Shown here one piece after another: positions 22,416 through 22,425 of a stretch of DNA of 22,425 bases; position 1 is the first letter of the stretch, and every line of letters starts with the position of its first letter. Under the pieces are notes generated by a model. It searched no databases and had not been told where the DNA came from. It saw only the letters and a program-made list of their open reading frames with translations. Source of the DNA: Akkermansia muciniphila (GTDB lineage: Bacteria > Verrucomicrobiota > Verrucomicrobiia > Verrucomicrobiales > V1-33); the NCBI GenBank assembly GCA_943331195.2, contig CALQKQ020000008.1, positions 1-22,425 on the forward strand, in the 5' to 3' direction. Position numbers and translations under genes: made by a program.

Positions 22416-22425
22416 TAAGCGCTTA
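22416..22425. promoter_or_regulatory. Perfect 10-base palindrome at the window edge
   Basis: TAAGCGCTTA reads the same on both strands and lies 22 bases upstream of the cytochrome/WD40 start. It may be half of a larger operator cut by the window end, or chance. Confidence 0.2.

Noticed and set aside
1..22425. tRNA, rRNA, CRISPR array, insertion sequence or prophage
   Set aside because: No cloverleaf with a TTCGA-type loop, no regularly spaced repeats, no transposase, integrase or phage protein was seen on either strand.

Overview
This window looks like a chromosomal segment of a GC-rich bacterium of the Verrucomicrobiota (PVC superphylum). The case rests on content: a planctomycete/verrucomicrobial-type secreted protein joining a cytochrome c motif to a WD40 propeller, a secreted PQQ-like propeller beginning near NWPGFRGP, a DUF5077/DUF3472 protein, and a secreted protein with a DSDGDGLDD calcium loop and a YYLLQ...FYRVG beta module. 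This assignment is inference. I see no tRNA, rRNA, CRISPR array, insertion sequence or phage gene.

Layout, left to right. Bases 1-2999 are all on the minus strand: the N-terminal part of an Old Yellow Enzyme flavoprotein, a small DUF167 protein, and a 758-residue secreted protein whose phosphohistidine and ATP-grasp modules resemble plant glucan, water dikinases. Bases 3175-8316 are on the plus strand: a secreted thioredoxin-fold protein with a repeat tail and a strong terminator, the DUF3472 protein, a 2-oxoglutarate-semialdehyde-type aldehyde dehydrogenase, and hemB with an Asp-type metal site. pgi (minus) converges on hemB. A secreted SGNH hydrolase (plus) follows and converges on metH (minus). 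metH is separated from a divergent PQQ-like propeller gene by a spacer holding a clear inverted repeat. Next come a DUF6580-like membrane protein and an unpartnered pdhA (plus), which overlaps the 3' end of gluQ (minus). exoIII (minus) follows. After a 344-base spacer without a gene comes the cytochrome/WD40 gene (minus).

Most genes are housekeeping: haem synthesis (hemB), glycolysis (pgi), pyruvate oxidation (pdhA), methionine and one-carbon metabolism (metH), tRNA-Asp modification (gluQ) and DNA repair (exoIII). They are interleaved with at least six exported proteins. Few same-strand neighbours are close enough to be a sure operon. The best case is the dikinase-like gene and the DUF167 gene, 15 bases apart.

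Two window-wide traits stand out. From 1 to about 20 kb the plus strand is far richer in C than G whatever the gene direction, so plus genes favour C-ending codons and minus genes G-ending codons; this breaks near 20.0-20.3 kb. Most start codons also lack a Shine-Dalgarno sequence and follow pyrimidine-rich leaders. The most unusual gene is the secreted dikinase-like protein at 723-2999.
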